Positions 34,201 to 47,900 of a DNA stretch of 64,000 bases are shown here, piece after piece. Origin of the DNA: Watersipora subatra (taxonomy: Eukaryota; Bryozoa; Gymnolaemata; Cheilostomatida; Watersiporidae). How positions within the stretch are numbered: the stretch's first letter is position 1; each line of letters begins with the position of its first letter. The stretch is taken from the NCBI RefSeq assembly GCF_963576615.1, contig NC_088717.1:13460108-13524107 (forward strand), read 5' to 3'. The position numbers and the translations under genes are program-made. The notes beneath the pieces are model-generated. The model saw only the letters and a list, made by a program, of their open reading frames with translations. It ran no database searches and was not told where the DNA came from.

Positions 34201-37200
34201 TAGGATGATTGCTGGTTTGCATTAAAAATCTTAACATTTAACATTTTGTTGAGTTTTATGTCATTGTGAAGACTCTTTCTAACATACTAGTGAGAGATGA
34301 AAGCTGCTTGCCTCATTTCCAGGTTTGCATTTTGTAATTTCTTGTAATATGCAACATCGAGAAAATGAACTCAAGTTCAGCAGTGTTTTTTATGAAAACT
34401 ATTCATCAAGAAATTGAGATGTATCTAAAAAGTTTAGTCCTGGTTTATGCCGAAATCAGCCAATGTAGATCTTTTGTGTATATCGGACAATCACTATCAT
34501 ATGACAGGCATGTTGAGACAATCACTATCATATGACAAGCATGTTGGGATAATCACTCTCATATGACAGACATGTTGGGATAATCAGTATCATATGGCAG
34601 AAATGTTGGGATAATCACTCTCATATGACAGACATGTCGGGTTCCTAATTCTTATTTTTTGACTTAATAATCAATTCCTAGTATCTGGTACAATAAATAT
34701 TACTGCATTACAGGTACAGTTCTAGTGGATGGAGTGAGAAAAAGCACACGACGTCGGAAGAATCCCTATGTAAAGTCAGAATATGTTCCCTCGACAAAGC
34801 TAGAGAAGCTAGCAACAAGTGATGTAGATGAGGATATGGATGAATGGGTAAGATGCCATAGAGTTATTTAATAGATATATTTATCTGTGCAATGTTGCAG
34901 CGATACGAGCAAGTTGGATTGGTTCTGTCCGGTAATATATAACTGTCCAGAATTCTGTGTCCCTTAATGTTGTATCATTACCAGCTCCTGAATAGGGAAC
35001 AGTTTTTATGTTGGTAATGTATCACTAACTTAATAAGTGTTAGCATTGCAAATCGTTGCTGCTATTGTCTACTTCCCTGATTCGTCATTTGTCAGTTTCT
35101 TCCGCGTATAGCATAGGAAGTGCTAAGATATGTTGTAACTGAAATCACTGAAACTTGACAGTTCATTTATACCTAATGATATTGCCGACTCATTTTTTTT
35201 TTTGCTTTCACAAATTTTTAGTTGAAATATTCAACCTGATCGGTTTGCAGATAGTGGTGAGCTTCAGCTTTTCTGATGGCATTTATACTGTTCAGTAGGT
35301 GGACTATTCTTGTTATGTCTAAGTTATCTATTGGCATCATTAATGAGCTTCGTTGAAATTATTTGCCAAAGATTTTCGATTAAATTAGGAACACTTATTC
35401 ATGGATGTTGTGTATAAAACTGTATAACTAAATTAAGTTAATTTATTACTTATGAATATATAACGATGCCATAAAAATGCTTTGGAAGTGAGCCACACCG
35501 GTAATAACAAGGCAGTTCTTTTGGCTGGAGTAATGCATTAAGTACCTTGTGGATGTTCACTTACAGCAGTCAGTTTTATGAAACATGAGGTTTCTTCGCA
35601 ATAAATTTCCAATATGATCGGCCTATGTAGGGACAGCATGTGACTTCAGCAATTGTGAAGACATGACAATTGCATCTCACTTTCAATTACCGTAAAACCT
35701 CTATGTCAACGCCATGGCGTTCTATTTTACAACCTTCTGATAGTGGTAGTCAAATAAAGGTGGTGGTCAAATAGAGGTGGCGGTCAAATAGAGGTGGCGG
35801 TCAAATAGAGGTGGCGATCAAATAGAGGTGGCGGTCAAATAGAGGCTGGCATTATATTTTTCAAGTAGGTCATCAGCATTTTGGGAAAATAAATTTAACC
35901 CTTTTACGGGCGAAGCAAATGTCACCTATATTTTGCATTTTTCTTTGGGTGGAACGACATTAACCCTTTTAGATACACAAAATTTGCTAACTTATCTCCA
36001 ACTTGTTGCAGTTCTCTAAATGAATATGCATTGGGAAGCTGAGAAATATCTCTACCAGTTGATATCTATTGCTTGCAATTAACCTGCGATGATATTACAA
36101 CCTGTGCCCTGCTTTAAAACTGGTTGGAGCTTTCCATTTTTATTTCATTCCAAAGTTGAAGGAATATTTTCATTTTATAACTGTTTTTAACAATGTTGCA
36201 TAAAAGCTCATTGCACACATTGATATGTTGCTACAGTGTGCAGCCAAAACTTGCTTTTTATGTGCGATAGAAAAGCAATTATGAGTGTCGGTCGGTTCAT
36301 TGTAAGCTGAGTTTATATAACAGTAATGATGTTCTCAAATAATATGCTATAAATCTGCATGTTTATAAATTATATAATAATAGTCATCAAATGCTAGAAA
36401 TATATATTCATGAACCAGTGGCATACAAACACCATACTTATAGTACATGCAGAAATAAAATTAACATTTTTTTACACAAATATTTGCGTCGTTTGCTTGG
36501 CCAGTTGCTTTCTTGTTGTGGCTTTCGTTTGGAACGATCTCATTTTCTTCTGGGTCTTTAATACCCTCCGCAATGTTTTCTGACCTCACCTATTTTTCTG
36601 CACTGCTGAACTAATTAATATTAGCATCCAAACAATTCTTTTGGCAGAACTAACTATTTAGCATTTCGTACAAATATGGATAAATTTTAGCCTAAAACTA
36701 GTCGTTCTATTTCATCGTAAATGTAAACCGTTTTTCACGTATGTCGAAGTATCAAGACCGCGTTAAACAAGGAACTACTTTTAGTCTGATACAGTTATTA
36801 ATTATTTCTATGGTGTTGTTTTCAAAGTTTTAATGAGAAAATCACTTGAGAGAAGCTTTGTAGTTTGAAAACGGACTTCAATGCAAACAAAAACAACGAA
36901 AGAATTAATTGTTATTGATGTAACCGAATCATTTTCAGTACGATTTTGTTGACACTTCTTCTGAGCACTTGCTATTATGGGTTCGTAAAGATCAAAGATA
37001 GTCAAAGTGGTAGTCAAATAGAGGTGGCGTTCGATTAAAGATTTTACAGTAAGCTCCGGGCTGATAACTTAGGTTTTTAAGGGCAGACCACTAAACTTGG
37101 AGCTTCATAAGTCTGCTTGTAGAGTTACATGACAAGTGATACTATTGTCATTCAATTTACTAGTTTCAAGTAAAATTGGGATTTGCCTACCTTTGTCTGC

Positions 37201-40200
37201 CATTTGTGATACCACCCAAGTTAGGCTATAGTTTCTGTGTCCTGCAGTGTATACACGAAAATGGAGAAACCTAACTATTTCATATAAGATTGATTACCTT
37301 TCGTAATCTGATTTGAAAAATCTTTGTTGCCTTTTAGAATGCTTGAATATGGAGATAACATAAATTAAAATGATAACAACAACAGCGAAGTGATGCTTAA
37401 TTTTGTTTTATTAACACAACTGCAGTTATACTAGAAATTTGTTGCCAAGAGAGATCTGTGATAGATGAGTTCCAATGACTCCATAATATGGAAAAAACAA
37501 GAGCATTTGTTATTCTATGATTAAATTAATAATATAGTAACACACTATCAGCATGCAATGGTTTCCACGAAACCCAACATTAGTTGCTGTTTTTCTACAT
37601 AGGCTATAAGTTGTTATTACTAGTAGCAGTTTGGTATCATCATTGCTTACCAACCATTTTTGTTGTCAACGGACAAATAATCGAGAAAAGACGGTTATTG
37701 ATAGCTAGAGAGTAGATCTCTGCCTCCTTTTAAGGCAAATGTGTTCAACTCAGTGATCGTCTATTATTATAGAGCTTAGATGTGGGGGAGGATGGCTACA
37801 TAGAGGAAGGGGCGGAGTCAGGAGAGGATGAGAGCCTAGTAGACATAGTGAGTGAGGAGGCGGGAGAAGGAGGGGCAGAGCTAGCTCAGGGTGCTACCCC
37901 TACGCCCGCTATTAGAATTATTCAAGGAAAGAAAAAGATTAGACTAACTCGGTCTGCAGTAACCGCCATTCGCAAGAAACTCTCTGTCAATGGTCGTCGA
38001 GGTGAGGCCTGCTTCTTTGACTCTGCAATAGCAGTTCGTTGATGATGTCGATGAATTATCTTTCTGACACTGAGAGTCGGGGCCAGCTGAATGTCTTGTC
38101 ACGTACAACTTATCGTATTTACTAGGTAAATCGTACACATTGATTCCGAATTTGTACTCAAAATAAAGATTGGTCCACTAACTTTCAGAGAAATGAAGGC
38201 TTTTTTACAGAGTTTTAAAATCGATCTCGAAAACAACACAATTGACGCAACAATACATATTCAAAAAGAAGCTCAAAAAACACGATAACAATGCTAGCTT
38301 GTGATAAAATCGCTTTTTTTGAGCTCATTTTTTTCGGCCTAGTAAACATCCTGTAACAAGCTACGAGCAATTTTAAATAGCTGATCTACCTTTCATAGAA
38401 GACTGCGATTATTTTGAAGGCTGAATTTAGATAATAATGGGTTTTAAGACACTCATCTCTATCATTCTAAATCGGACTAAACATCCCTAACTTCCGCTCC
38501 TAAAAAACTAGGTTTCATCACATATTTATGGGTGGAGCTTGTTATGCCGACAGTGTTGTTTTCGAGACGGATATTGAAACGCTTTGAAAAAGCCTTTATG
38601 ACTTTGAAGGTCAGTGAACCAATATGTATTTTGATTACAAAATCGGAATCAGTGTGTCTGGTTAACCTAGAAAATACCATAAAAGTTGTACGTGACAGTT
38701 ATGGTTTAACATTTACTATAATAAAAGCTGTGTTCGTTTGTCTGTCCAGAGTCAGGCTAAAAGCGTTCGGAGAAAAAACTGTCTCACACGGGAATTGAAC
38801 TCGGATACTTTGATTTACTGACTGACGAACTAACCACTACATCACTCTGCTGCCTTGCCATATCAAGAATTAGTTATGCTCATAGTGATTACTTCATTAC
38901 GTCCTCTCACGGTGCACATGACCGCCGAGCCTACTAGTATTAATAATTTCTAACATGGGTTTTAGTTTAGACTTTCAAGTTTTTTCATTGGTATTTAATC
39001 TGCTAGTAGTCTAGTAATAGTCTATTATAGATATAGTCTGCTACATTTTATTTCATGTTAATAAGGTGATAGGCAAGGGAGATGGCTGCAGTTACTGTAT
39101 TAGCAGGTTTGGAGAAAATCTTAACTTTGCTATTATTTCAGGTGTTTATCATTCGCATGTCATATGTTATTAAAATTTCTAAACAAAGAAATCCAAATAC
39201 AGTGCACCCTCAGGATACGATTTTGATGCGTTCCCGGGTTGGTATCGTATAGTGAAAAAATCTTATGTATGGTTATAGAAGCCATATTAGTGATATAATG
39301 GAAACATCTCCTGGTAAAAATCGTCAAAATTTTGTTTAACATATTAAAAACTCATAACAAAATAATATGTTCACCTTAGTAATTATAGCTACCTACAGTA
39401 ACTTTATTGTATTTAGTGAATTTATTGGTTATGATCTACATTAAAATATAATATTACAATATGCTATGAGCTGCGGTACTACACTTAAAAGTTCTTACCT
39501 TCAAGACAGACGTACGTATAATAAAAACTTTGAATTCACTTCAAATAAGTTTAGCTTACTAAACGCACACACTTAAAGCTAAGTTTTAGTATGTATTCTT
39601 AACTATTTTACTGAATTTAAACTTTTTATCGCTAAAATTTTATCACTTATCAGTTTCTGTCTTTGCTTTCTCATTGCTTTCAAAACATTTTTCAACCCAG
39701 TTCGGCCATAAAACCCAAACAATGCTGTTTTCGTAATTGAGTGGATTTTGTTAGCAAATTAATGGAAGTTGTCTGACCACTAGACCTTCTTTATAAAGGG
39801 ATCGTAACTTCAACGTTGCTACTGGTTTTGAAGGAAAGGAGAATTGCTGAACTGAGAAAGATCAGTCATCGTGTCTCTTTTAGGCGTTGTGAAATTATTG
39901 TTGGCAAACAGCATTTCAGTGTCTTTGTTGTTTTCAAATTTGAACTCGGCCGTAAATTTTGTTAAATTCATGTGGTGAAATAAGATTCATATGGTGAGGT
40001 CATTGGTCACCATCTTGGCAAGGAGCTGCAGGCAAAACCTTTTTAAAATGCGTTGTACAAGTGAAGGTCAGCATTTTAGAAACAGCATGGCGAGTGACCA
40101 TTTTTATGCGATCATCAGCGATGCAGCTTTATGTGAACATAAGCCGACGACCCTGGCACCGCAATTATTTTGCTGCGTGAGATTACCGCAGAGTCTTGCA

Positions 40201-43200
40201 GCCTATATGGGACACAGACTTTGGCCTATCTACCCATAATTCCGTGTTAGAGGAACAGTCAGATACTAAAATGTGGGAGTTTCTTTGCAGTGGGGAGGCC
40301 GAGGAGACGGGCCAAGGAGGCAGTGCTCTTTCCAGAAGAAGAGGAAACTCTTAACTGTAGCAAATGTGCTGAACATTTTGACTCGGCCTCTGCTCTTCGC
40401 TCACACAAGATGTCTGCTCACAGTAAGATAACTGCTCGCTAATGACGGCTGTTGTGACTTAGACTCACTGGGGGAGTGTAGTTGAATAGCCTGCCATTGA
40501 AATCTATTTAAAAAAATTGTTATTTATGAAAGAGAGATGAAATAGTGAGTAGAGTAGTCAATCCGATGGTCAGGTCTTTAGAAAAATAATTTGATGCTGC
40601 AGCATTGTATGACAGGAAGTGTATCTAGCCATAAAGCTAGAGATACTTTTGGTTGTCGAATGTAAGTCCTTTAATCATAACCTGTTTTGGAATAGGTTGA
40701 AAGCAACTGACTTTGTAGATCCCTTCTCGCTATGGCAGTTTGGACAAGGAAAGGCCAGTCTCGAAGGTGTTAAAAGTAGTATCACTTTTAAATGGTTAAT
40801 ATTCTTACAAAACACGCATTGCAAAAATCATTGAGGACGTCCTCACATGTTGGCGAGACAAAGTTAATACAACCAGTCCCCGCATTTACTCTAAGTGCTT
40901 GTTAATCATTAACAATACATACAAGTTCTATGGGTTTCATATAGAGTGATGAGCAGGCTTGACAGCGACCTACTTAACTGCTGCCAATGGTCCTTTCAGA
41001 TTTATTGATAGCAGACTTAACTGCTGCCAAGAATCCTTTCAGATTTATTGATAGCTGATTGGTAGTAACTAATCCATAGGATTTTTGGAATCTCCTACTC
41101 TGTTGGTTCAATACAAAGCCTAATGCCAACAAGTTAGTCGTTCTGTTCAAAATTCACTAAACGCTATCAAAAGTATAAGCAATCATGATTATTACAGAAT
41201 TTATGTTAAGAGCATTTTAAATTGTATTTCTTGTAAAAATATTTTGTTTTGACATTTCCAATCCAAGTACGATTGCAGTTTGTCCTTCACTTATTCCTAC
41301 TGCATTTCATCAGGTCGACCCAACCATCCGTACTTCTGCGAACACTGCGACTACACAGCCATGTTTGACTGCGACATGAAGCGACACCAGCTCGTGCATG
41401 CCTCCTCCAAACAGTTCAAGTGTGACATATGCGACTTCTCAACAAACTGGGAGAGAAACCTCAACCTTCACATTGAGAATGTACACAGCAACAAGCAGCC
41501 ATGGATGTGTGACAGGTGTGATCTCAAAATATACAACCACAGTAAGGTGAGTTAGCTTATAGGCCAACCCTTTCCTCTAGCTCTCAATCACAGTAAGGTG
41601 AGTTAGTCTATAGGCCGGCCTTTTCCTCCACATGTAGTTCTCAACCACAGTAAGGTGTTAGTCTATAGGCCCGGCCTTTTCCTCCAGTTCTCTGCTGACT
41701 TAAACTATCAATTTATTGTTCGCACAATGCTTAGTGGTAGTAGTTGTGATGTTTCACCCACAATTCTCTAAGCGGTCACATATTTGCCTCACAAACTTAC
41801 TCCATCAGAACCCGTGGTCATCAGCAGGCTGATAACCACGGGTTCTGATCATACCGTACTACATTGTTGATTGAATGAACACTCACCATGTTTCCATGAC
41901 GTGCATGAATCGCATGTGGATTTGGAGTTGTGCGCATGAATCGCATGTGGATTTGGAGTTGTGCGTGTGAATCGCATGTGGATTAGGAGTTGTGCGCGTG
42001 AATCGCATGTGGATTTGGAGTTGTGCGCGTGAATCGCATGTGGATTTTGGAGTTGTGCGTGTGAATCGCATGTGGGTTTGGAGTTGTGTGCAGGTTGTGT
42101 TACCGTACGAATCATGTGTTTTTATGGACAATCACATGATGCGGATTGATCATCAACAACGTGATGATGTAACACGCTTTTGAAGGAAGTTGTCACTTTT
42201 ATCAGAGATTAGCGGAATGGCCGGGTTTGCTCGGGTATCAAAAACCAGCTTATAATGTAGTTGCCTGCCACTTGCCATTAGCCTGGAACGTTGCCAATGG
42301 CTAATTTAAGTAAGCTAATTATCCAAGGTTCTTACTAATACAGTAATACTTCAACTTACGAGTGCTCCAACGTGCGAGAAACTTGAGATACGAGCCAGCT
42401 TTCAAGCAAGTTTTAGCACTAACATACGAGCCATGTTTGAGATACGAGCACTTGAGTCAGTTGCCAAGTATGCCGGAGGTGTTTTATGAGAACAGCATCA
42501 CTCTGTATTTTTCAACTGCTCAGGTTATACTGTTGTACCGTGTTTTTTGTGCACGATTTTCTGTGCAGAATTATGTGAATTAAACGTACTGCGCGTAGAC
42601 CGAAAGTTTGCCAGTAAAATGAAAGATAATACAAAGAAAAAGCAAATGATAACAATTGATATTAAACGGAAAAATATTGAAAAATATGCGAAATGTGTAT
42701 GCGTGATTGAGCTAGCTCGGCAATATGACAGAACTACATTCATAATTATCAAACAGAAGGATTATATTCAGTGCATTTAGTTCGCAAAAGGACTACCCAT
42801 AGTTTCTAAACGGTGCAGCGATCTTCACGACCGCTGATGGCATTGGACAAACAATTGGCCGGTGACAGCGTAACTGAAACGATGATATGTGAAAAGGCCG
42901 GCGCTATCTATCCAAACTGTTTAATAGACATTCGGACAAGCTGACTAGTGATCATCGCATTTGTGACGACACCCGTGTTCGTCCTAATCGCAACATGTTG
43001 CAAGGGCGACAAAGGCAAACGTCCTTAGATAGGTTTATCTTAAAATGGCCGGCTAGTCGTGAAAGCGAAAAAAAGGAAAAATTTCTCGCTAACCAGCGAC
43101 AAACTTCAAACTATGAACGCCGAAGAAATTTTAATTACGTTTAGTTGAAAATGAAAGTTTGCTTTTAGGTTTGCTTCTAAGTTTGTCTTTTAACACTTTG

Positions 43201-44836
43201 ATAAAATCCAAATTTATCAAAGTCAACTGTTGTAACGAAGGATAACTTATATCTCCCTCCCTGGCAAATGCCAGTGTTAACTGCTATTGTATGTACATGT
43301 ATTTAATTTTACATTTTAATTAATCACATTTTTTTGCATTATTTTTTATTTGTTGCTTTTTGAAAGCATGTAGTACGTAAGAACAATAACCAACATGTTC
43401 TTTCTGTTACAATATCTTGTTTTGAGTGTTTTATTTGCTTTTTTTAGATTATGGAAACCAATCAATATATATTTAATTGTTCTATATATAAATAAATTGC
43501 ACCAACATGCGAGTAAATTGACATACGAGCTCAGTCTCGGAACGCATTAAGCTCGTAAGTTGAAGTATGACTGTACATAGAATGACGTTGCGCTGTAACG
43601 GAGAGCGCTGTAACGGAGAGCGCTGTAACGGAGAGCGCTGTAACGGAGAGCGCTGTAACGGAGAGCGCTGTAACGGAGAGCGCTGTAACGGAGAGCGCTG
43701 TAACGGAGAGCGCTGTAACGGAGAGCGCTGTAACGGAGAGCGCTGTAACGGAGAGCGCTGTAACGGAGAGCGCTGTAACGGAGAGCGCTGTAAAGGAGAG
43801 CGCTGTAACGGAGAGCGCTGTAACGGAGAGCGCTGTAACGGAGAGCGCTGTAAAGGAGAGCGCTGTAACGGAGAGCGCTGTAACGGAGAGCGCTGTAACG
43901 GAGAGCGCTGTAACGGAGAGCGCTGTAACGGAGAGCGCTGTAATGGAGAGCGGTAGCATACTTTCACCCACATAGCGACATATATTGCCCAAAAAATCCA
44001 TTAATCACGCGTAGCCAAATTGGTAAGGCATTTGCCTGGCGAACCAGAGGTTACGAGATCATATCTTCTGTGATATGGATTCTACATTCCAGTATTTTAA
44101 TAGCTATAGCTGGACAAACTGAACTACAGACTTTGAGATTTCTATATAATTATTGTTTAGCATTTAGTATCAACTAGCAATCTCGGGTTGTCTCGTTTTC
44201 TTCATACAGCTTCAGACTAAAAAGCATGTTCGTAATTGTTAGTGATAACTTGGCACTTCCTGGTTGGCTTTTATATGTAATACTAGTTCAGCATTGGCTG
44301 AATGTCCCGTAACTTTGTCATGTTATCACTTGAAAATCTATAGTTATGAGTTCTATGGTGCTCTTCTACTAGAACGATAAACAATTGGAGTAGACTTCCT
44401 CAGGTAATTTACTGATGTCATTCAAGTCTTAAACGCTCATCATGTTAGTAGACTTTGTACTAAATTTTTGAGTTAGAATTTGAGATAAGCGAGACAATTC
44501 TAGCCTGATGTATTCTGAGTTGATGATGAATCGGTTTGCCACTAGATGTTACTGATAGGCCTAATGACTCTTCAACTCTCAAAAGCTCTCATTCTCAGGT
44601 GGTGAGAGAGATTGCTATACTGGTCTTAGAACTTAGCAGTATATCTGATATAAAATTTAGGGTCAGGTAGTTCTATTAATTGTTTATTATACACACTTAA
44701 ATAGTTGGACTGTACAATTTAACTTCATGCTTATATGTTATTAAACTATGTAACTATAACAACGTAAATTATTATAAAATTGCACGATCATAAGATTTAC
44801 ACTCACTACAGCATTGGAGCATTTCCATCGAATTGG

Positions 44837-44911
<75 letters not shown>

Positions 44912-47900
44912 CTCGAACACATGGTTAATTCGAACGGTTTCTTTGGTCCGTTCCCACGTAATGATAAATTGCTATAGATAACTCGAACTCAACACTGTTA
45001 ACTCGAACTGTTTTTTCCCAACGGCTACCGAAACGGTTGTTATCGCTTTAGAAAATCACTTTATTCCAAGCCATAGAGGTGAACCTCAACTTTTCGTAAT
45101 TCGTAAGCGTCGTTATTACCACCATCGGCAAAATATTTTTGTCAATGACTTTTCTAAAGGTTTGGTGAAATTTGATTTATACCAAACATCCGCTTAGCAA
45201 TCGCCCTTCGGAAGTGAGGTAATCTTTGCATAAACTTAAAAAAAAATCGGCAAAATTGATCCTGGGTAAAACGTTCAAAAGAAAAAGATGTCTTTTCTTT
45301 TGAGCATTTCAACAACAATCAAGTTTTGCCACTGTCAATCTAAAAAACGTCCTGGCAATAATATCACCTCAAACAACGAACCAATCTCAAGTGATAGAAA
45401 AATGTCTATACTTTTTGATAAAAATGTTTTAAACTTTACATTAGAAGCATTTAATTTGAAACAAGCCATTTTTGCTTTTGATTTATATTATAGTTTGTAT
45501 ATGTACATGTATCTACTAATAAATAAGTAAATACATGGACTTGTGACAGTGCTCTGATAACTTGGACGCTCTGATAATTCGAACACTTTCGCTCGGTCCC
45601 GTGAAGTTCGAGTTATCCATGTTTGACTGTATATTGTAAATTGAGTAGAAGTTAAGTTGTTCTGTTAAATATAGTGTGTGCATGAAGGAGAGAATTAGTT
45701 GAATATCTGTTAAAACTATTAAAACAAAATGGAAAGACAACTCCTTAATTTGTAAACTAAGATTGAGAGGCTCATCTAGAAAAACAGTAATTTGTTCACA
45801 TTAGAATCTAACTAACTTTTTCAAGTTTTCATATTCTGATTATTTGATCTGAACACTCAAACACTGTCATTGTCCTTCATTACCTAAATAAAAATTATTC
45901 CATTCTTGCTGTCTTCGTATTAGATTCCACTTTTGCTGTCTACGTATTAGATTCACTCTAGTCTTTGTCTATTCTATCAGGTTAAGCAGCACCAGCTCTC
46001 TCACAATCCTAACGCTTTCAAGTGCGGTCAGTGTGACTTTCTGTTTGAGACCCTGGCCAAGCGGCAATGGCACGTGAAGAACATGCATGTTGGAGAGAGT
46101 GAGAAGCTTAAGTGTACTGCTTGCTCCTACACCGCAACGACGGCGTGAGTATTCATCTTATCTTTTCCTCTGGTTTCTGCTACCCTACTAGCCTAGGAGA
46201 CTAGTCATTAGTTTACTTCTAGATGTAAACTGTTAGAAAAAGCTCGGTCGGTTTATCCGTGTGCTAACATTTGCTGTGACAAAACTATCACTTTACTGAG
46301 TAGTATGATAAAGTTGTGCTCGCGTGACAACTTGTCTGAAGTCGCTGTCAAAATCGCCAAAGTTTATAAGGATCTGCCACAAAGGTCAGAAATGAATTCG
46401 AAAAATAAACATTTTGTATTTGGTGTCCTGTGTGATTCCATTTTGTGCCTTCGCAATCACGACTGGCTCGATTGTTTGTAAAAAAATGGTTCATTATTGC
46501 ATTTGATATGTTGTTTATTCAAATGTAAGCATCGGTTGTCTGGACAAACCAAATGGAGCAGAAGTTTTTAGTACGGAGCAGATGGAGCAGAAGCTATTTA
46601 GTTGAAAGGTTTATGCTTTGATTAATTCACCTTTTTCATCCAACATCAGCATTTAGACTCTGATTCTTCGGTTTAGTTGCCATGTAGCGACCTCTATACA
46701 GTACTTGCTGAAAACGGCTAGGGTGGTAGAAGGTGGAGATCTTGCATTGTATGGGCCTTACAGGGTTAACATGAAGCTGCATCTAAAGAACAAGCATAAC
46801 ATAGAGAATCGACTGAGAGAGAAGCAGTTGCGAAGGAAGAAGCAGATGATGTGTCAAATCTGTAACAAGAGGCTCATAAACGAAGAGCAGAAAGAGGTGG
46901 GGTTTGAGGACTTCTTGTCATCGCTTTCTTGTTAGTGTTGGCCGTTGCCAGTCATTAAAGATGGGATCACAGGAACCTCTAGTCTATTTTATCAGAAAAT
47001 ATAGATATATTTCTATCATTTGAGATTTTAGGTTTTGTTTTGTTGGGATCTGACTGCCAGGATGTTTAAATATTGAAATTGACAAAACTTGATCACAGTT
47101 AAAATGCTCAGAAGAAAAAGACATGCCCAGACTTGCCCCAAGCTGTTGTCAATAGTCGCACTTCCTGTTTATATGGCTTCTTCTTTAGCCAGTCATCAGC
47201 ATCGGTTACTCGCTTGTTTACCCAGAATTTAGAGCCAAGCAGTTGGACAAATTTTAACCAACCGATCTGAAATCATTTGAGACATTTATAGCAGATATCT
47301 AAGGCTATATTTGAATTCTTATTGCAACTGTCATGAGCAAATACAAAATTAAATATACGTCTATATAGAGATATGTAACGCTACAAACTTAAATGCAACA
47401 CCCGGTGTCAATAATGAGAGGGACAAACAGGAAGCGCACTTGTTGATGTAATTTTCGAAGAAGTCTAGGCACGCCTTTTTTTCTGAGCATTTTAATTGAG
47501 ATGAAGTTTTGTCGATTTTAATCTTGTAACATCCTTGCACTCAGATCACCATTCTGGGTGATCTGACAAATAAAATCTCACATGATAGAAAAATATCTAT
47601 ACTTTTTGATAAACTCTACTAGAATTTGATGTGATCACATCTCTAATGTTATGAAGTTTGCTTACAGGTACATATGCAAATACACGAGCCTGGGAACCGT
47701 GACTCTCTCAAACCTTATTATTGTACAGTATGTGATGCGCGATGCGCAGATATAAATCAAATGGTGCGACACCGAGCCATTCACACGGAAAACAAGCCAT
47801 TTGAGTGCAAGCATTGCGACTACAAGACACGCTGGAAGAAGGATCTGAAAACACATGAAATGATCCATTCAGGTTTGCTCTTCAACTCATATTTATGATA

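Larger units (their letters stand above)
42211..44155 (-). mobile_element. Helitron-like element split by a Tigger and a minisatellite
   Basis: The left end TTAGCGGAATGGCCGGG is the inverse of the 3' end type, and a match to the body of 30814-31180 resumes after 43590. Past the array, GTAGCCAAATTGG (A-box-like) and AGGTTACGAGATC (B-box-like) mark the tRNA-like module at about 44010-44060. The Tigger 42341-43573 is inserted at a TA inside it, and the array 43591-43950 replaces its CGTAACGGAGAGC segment. Confidence 0.6.

Noticed and set aside
41849-42183. Open frames with CDSRAQL/HAIHAHNSK-type repeats
   Set aside because: They overlap the 31-bp minisatellite in several frames at once; a repeat effect and not a protein.
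43482-44001. Long open frames on both strands with SPLQR, CNGER and ALSVT repeats
   Set aside because: They arise from the 15-bp minisatellite, whose unit is a multiple of three without stop codons; no flanking gene structure supports them.
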